This document shows positions 43,046-45,173 of a stretch of DNA of 45,173 bases, piece by piece. The position numbers and the translations under genes were made by a program. How positions within the stretch are numbered: the stretch's first letter is position 1; the number at the start of each line of letters is the position of its first letter. Below the pieces are notes generated by a model. That model ran no database searches. It was given only the letters and a program-made list of their open reading frames with translations, and had not been told where the DNA came from. The DNA comes from Aquibacillus kalidii (lineage in GTDB: Bacteria > Bacillota > Bacilli > Bacillales > Amphibacillaceae): the NCBI RefSeq assembly GCF_014280935.1, contig NZ_JACLZI010000053.1:1-45173 (forward strand). Reading direction: 5' to 3'.

Positions 43046-43822
43046 GTGATCAAAATAAATATTAAATTCTGTGGCTATTCCTTCCATACGAAAGGGTACC
43101 ATTCTTCTTTTAAATCGGGTATAGGAGGGTACCTTTTTCGATTACAAACCGAGGGAATGTGCGAAGTCGTCGTTAAAGGCAAAAAAAGAAAGATAGAAAA
43201 AGGAGATCTTCTTCTAGTCAAACCAGGTGAAGACTACGAAATAATTATTAAAGAAGGCCAAAATAGTGGTGATTATCATTTATTGTGTGAGGGAGAATGG
43301 ATTGATGATTGGTGGTTACGCTCACCCAAATCGACTGTTTCACGGATTGAATTAGAGGGGAATTTTGTGTCATTATGGCGGCAAATTATTGCAGAAATAC
43401 GGAGGCCACAGACAGATCAAAGCGATGAATTAATGGATTACTTTCTTCGCTCCCTATGCTTGTTACTCGAACGAGCCATGACAGAGAAATCCCCTAGTTT
43501 CAATCGCCCCTATGTCGTTACACAAATGATGCGGTATATTGAAGAACATGCTACTACTTCGTTTACTGTAGATGACGTAGCAAAACACGTAGGTCTTAGC
43601 GTTTCACGAACCGTTCATTTATTTAAAAGCTATGTTGGGGAAACGATAGTGGAATATGCCCAGAAAATCCGACTCGCTACTGCTATTGATCAAATGAGAT
43701 ATACAACCTTAACACTAGAGAGTATTGCTTATAATTGCGGATTTAGCACCTACCCTTATTTTCATCGAGTTTTTAGAAAACGATATGGCATTTCACCAGG
43801 GAAATATAGGAAATTTGAATAG
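43046..43822 (+). CDS. AraC-family regulator of the sugar operon
   Basis: A 258-residue regulator with a cupin-like N-terminal sensor (GICEVVVKGKKRKIEKGDLLLV-type pattern, about 37-60). The C-terminal AraC domain follows (FTVDDVAKHVGLSVSRTVHLFKS, then LTLESIAYNCGFSTYPYFHRVFR, ending GISPGKYRKFE). Divergence from the isomerase operon makes it the likely local regulator. The start is odd: the ribosome site AGAGGTGAT sits before ATA-AAT-ATT, and the GTG used here lies inside that site. Confidence 0.85.
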   Translation: MIKINIKFCGYSFHTKGYHSSFKSGIGGYLFRLQTEGMCEVVVKGKKRKIEKGDLLLVKPGEDYEIIIKEGQNSGDYHLLCEGEWIDDWWLRSPKSTVSRIELEGNFVSLWRQIIAEIRRPQTDQSDELMDYFLRSLCLLLERAMTEKSPSFNRPYVVTQMMRYIEEHATTSFTVDDVAKHVGLSVSRTVHLFKSYVGETIVEYAQKIRLATAIDQMRYTTLTLESIAYNCGFSTYPYFHRVFRKRYGISPGKYRKFE

Positions 43823-43832
43823 AATTACACTC

Positions 43833-43863
43833 AAACCATAGGTATATGTCTACCTATGGTTTT
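43833..43863. terminator. Bidirectional terminator
   Basis: AAACCATAGGTA pairs with TACCTATGGTTT between the convergent AraC and STAS genes. Confidence 0.88.
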
Positions 43864-43912
43864 ATGATACTAGTAAACTTGCACTATTCTGCTAAATTCC
43901 TAGAACTGAAGC

Positions 43913-44758
43913 TTAATTGTTACCTACTTTTACAAAACCAAGATCGTGTAGTGCTTGGTGTAAATTGGTGGCTGTTTTAATCTGACTAAAATCAATCCCT
44001 AGACTTGTAACGGTTTGCGCAATACTTGGACGAACACCAGTTATGATAGTCTCCATTCCCAATAGTTTTATAGAATGTATAATAGTGAAAAGCTCATTAC
44101 TAACCTGCGTGTCAATAACAGGTACACCTGACACATCTATGATTAAATACTCTAACCCTAACCGACTAGCCTCACTCAATACTACTGTTTGGATAAGATT
44201 TGATCGTCGTTCATCAACCGATCCAACTAAAGGGACCACGGCAATATCCTCTGTAACGGGTACAACAGGGACAGAGAGCTCTTCAAGTGCCGAATAAGCT
44301 AAATCTGCTAGCCTTTTGTTATATATTTCATGCTCGCTCCCAAACACTTGAATGCACGTATCAATTAATCGCTCGATCCTTTGTCCTGCCTCCAAAGCAG
44401 TAGCAGGTGTAATAGTTTCATTCCGAATTTCTTCGTTCAGGAAATCCCAAATAATAGGTTGGATACAAGAAAAATTTTGCAACGATTGCGAAAGAGATAT
44501 ACCGTATTTAATCGTCGATCCTGCCACATCCTTAGCCCATGTGCTTACCTGTAGTACGACGTCTTCCTCTTCTTCTATAAAAACGCCACCAAAGTGTTCA
44601 AACAAATCTAGTCTTTTTTCTGTGAATTCGGTTTCAGGCATCCCAGACCTCGCAAAGCTTTCTGTTCCTTTTTCTAGGATTACCTTATTTAAGATTCGCG
44701 TTAATTCATACTTGTGATCAATCATTTTCTTGCCTAGATAAATCAACTCATTTTGCAA
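43913..44758 (-). CDS. RsbR-paralogue stressosome protein (STAS domain)
   Basis: A 281-residue protein with a helical N-terminal sensor part (1 to about 155). A C-terminal STAS domain follows (about 165-275) with the RsbR landmarks DVSGVPVIDTQVSN and ITGVRPSIAQTVTSLGID, the loops whose Thr residues are phosphorylated by RsbT. It would sit in the stressosome that controls general stress sigma factor activation. It starts at TTG, with GGTG nine bases upstream; the first in-frame ATG is 11 codons later. Confidence 0.88.
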   Translation of the reverse strand: MQNELIYLGKKMIDHKYELTRILNKVILEKGTESFARSGMPETEFTEKRLDLFEHFGGVFIEEEEDVVLQVSTWAKDVAGSTIKYGISLSQSLQNFSCIQPIIWDFLNEEIRNETITPATALEAGQRIERLIDTCIQVFGSEHEIYNKRLADLAYSALEELSVPVVPVTEDIAVVPLVGSVDERRSNLIQTVVLSEASRLGLEYLIIDVSGVPVIDTQVSNELFTIIHSIKLLGMETIITGVRPSIAQTVTSLGIDFSQIKTATNLHQALHDLGFVKVGNN

Positions 44759-45055
44759 AATAATTCACCATGCCTAACTGTTATAAATTACTGCAAGTAT
44801 AACACAGTATCTATAGTAGTTAATTGGAATACGATTAATTCTTTTGAATATGATTATTTGGTATTTCCACTGTTTGGATACATACTTCGATTCGCTTGGC
44901 GAGAACACCGTTTTCCCAGCAGTTACACGCACCTTTCCATCCTCTACCTACAAAACCCCCGCTAACCAATCACATCCATCACAAGACCATTCCCACATAC
45001 TATTAAGTTTCCAAATGACTGATTTGAGATAAAATGTGACATAGTGTAAATATTT
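44759..45055. other. Intergenic region, no gene seen
   Basis: Short frames here lack ribosome sites and any recognisable protein. The STAS gene's promoter must lie here, but I cannot pick one with confidence. Confidence 0.5.
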
Positions 45056-45156
45056 AGCTGAAAAGGATGAGTGCAACATTGATTTCCGCTCCGGGCAGTT
45101 GCTTTCCGTGGGCAACGCCTCAGCCTCCTCGGAAGAAAACCGCTTCCTGTGGGGTC
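45056..45156. repeat. Dispersed GC-rich repeat, right copy (inverted)
   Basis: Reverse complement of bases 1-101 with one mismatch. It extends a further 17 bases to the window end beyond the part matched by base 1. Confidence 0.85.
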
Positions 45157-45173
45157 TTCACCTGTTGCTTTTC

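Overview
The window looks like chromosome from a low-GC, spore-former-type Bacillaceae, probably close to Oceanobacillus or Virgibacillus. This is inferred from the AT-rich sequence, strong AGGAGG-type ribosome sites, Bacillus-type small genes (YvrJ, DUF1659, DUF2922, a YjzC-like protein, YtrA, a YjcD-like helicase, an RsbR paralogue) and GC-rich intergenic repeats of a kind common in that group. There are no rRNA or tRNA genes, CRISPR arrays or transposases. The first 101 bases recur inverted at the far end (45056-45156), so the window may be a contig that broke at a dispersed repeat.

Layout. 201-4279: a ba3-type terminal oxidase (subunits IIa, II and I), a SCO copper chaperone, a membrane protein and a free-standing CuA-type cupredoxin lipoprotein. 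4419-7599: a GNAT acetyltransferase, a solitary N6-adenine DNA methyltransferase and an unknown membrane protein. 7762-10180: feoA-feoB plus a 54-residue Cys-rich FeoB-associated protein, behind an Fnr-type box and a Fur-like box. 10369-13415: a 52-residue protein, five 51-bp tandem repeats, a membrane protein and an AraC regulator. 13484-18830: a hypothetical gene, a GH3 beta-glucosidase with a cre site, a DUF2087 regulator, a palindromic dispersed repeat, a decayed methyltransferase gene and a second GNAT. 19214-21707: YvrJ/DUF2922/DUF1659, a cyclophilin lipoprotein, repeat copies and a 41-residue membrane peptide.

21751-30619 is the most notable region: a flavin-based extracellular electron transfer (EET) locus of the kind known from Listeria. 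One arm is ecfT-ecfA2-ecfA1-dmkA-fmnB (minus strand). The divergent arm is ndh2-eetA-eetB-dmkB (plus strand). The usual flavoprotein pplA and the ECF S-component fmnA are absent. A Rex/Fnr-like palindrome lies just after the predicted fmnB promoter. A 17/18 match to the same pattern lies upstream of an internally duplicated lipoprotein gene at 34639-35628, which makes that lipoprotein a candidate partner of the pathway.

30840-34563 is a YtrA-controlled ABC transporter operon flanked by a 19-bp direct repeat. It is followed by the duplicated lipoprotein, an alpha/beta hydrolase, a YjcD-like helicase, a four-gene inositol/sugar catabolic operon (minus) with a divergent AraC regulator, and a stressosome-type STAS protein.

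Together the genes describe an aerobic or facultative cell with two exits for electrons: oxygen through the ba3 oxidase, and an extracellular acceptor through Ndh2, demethylmenaquinone and EetA/B. Ferrous iron uptake appears to be tuned by oxygen and iron. Operator and regulon statements are inferred from motifs only.
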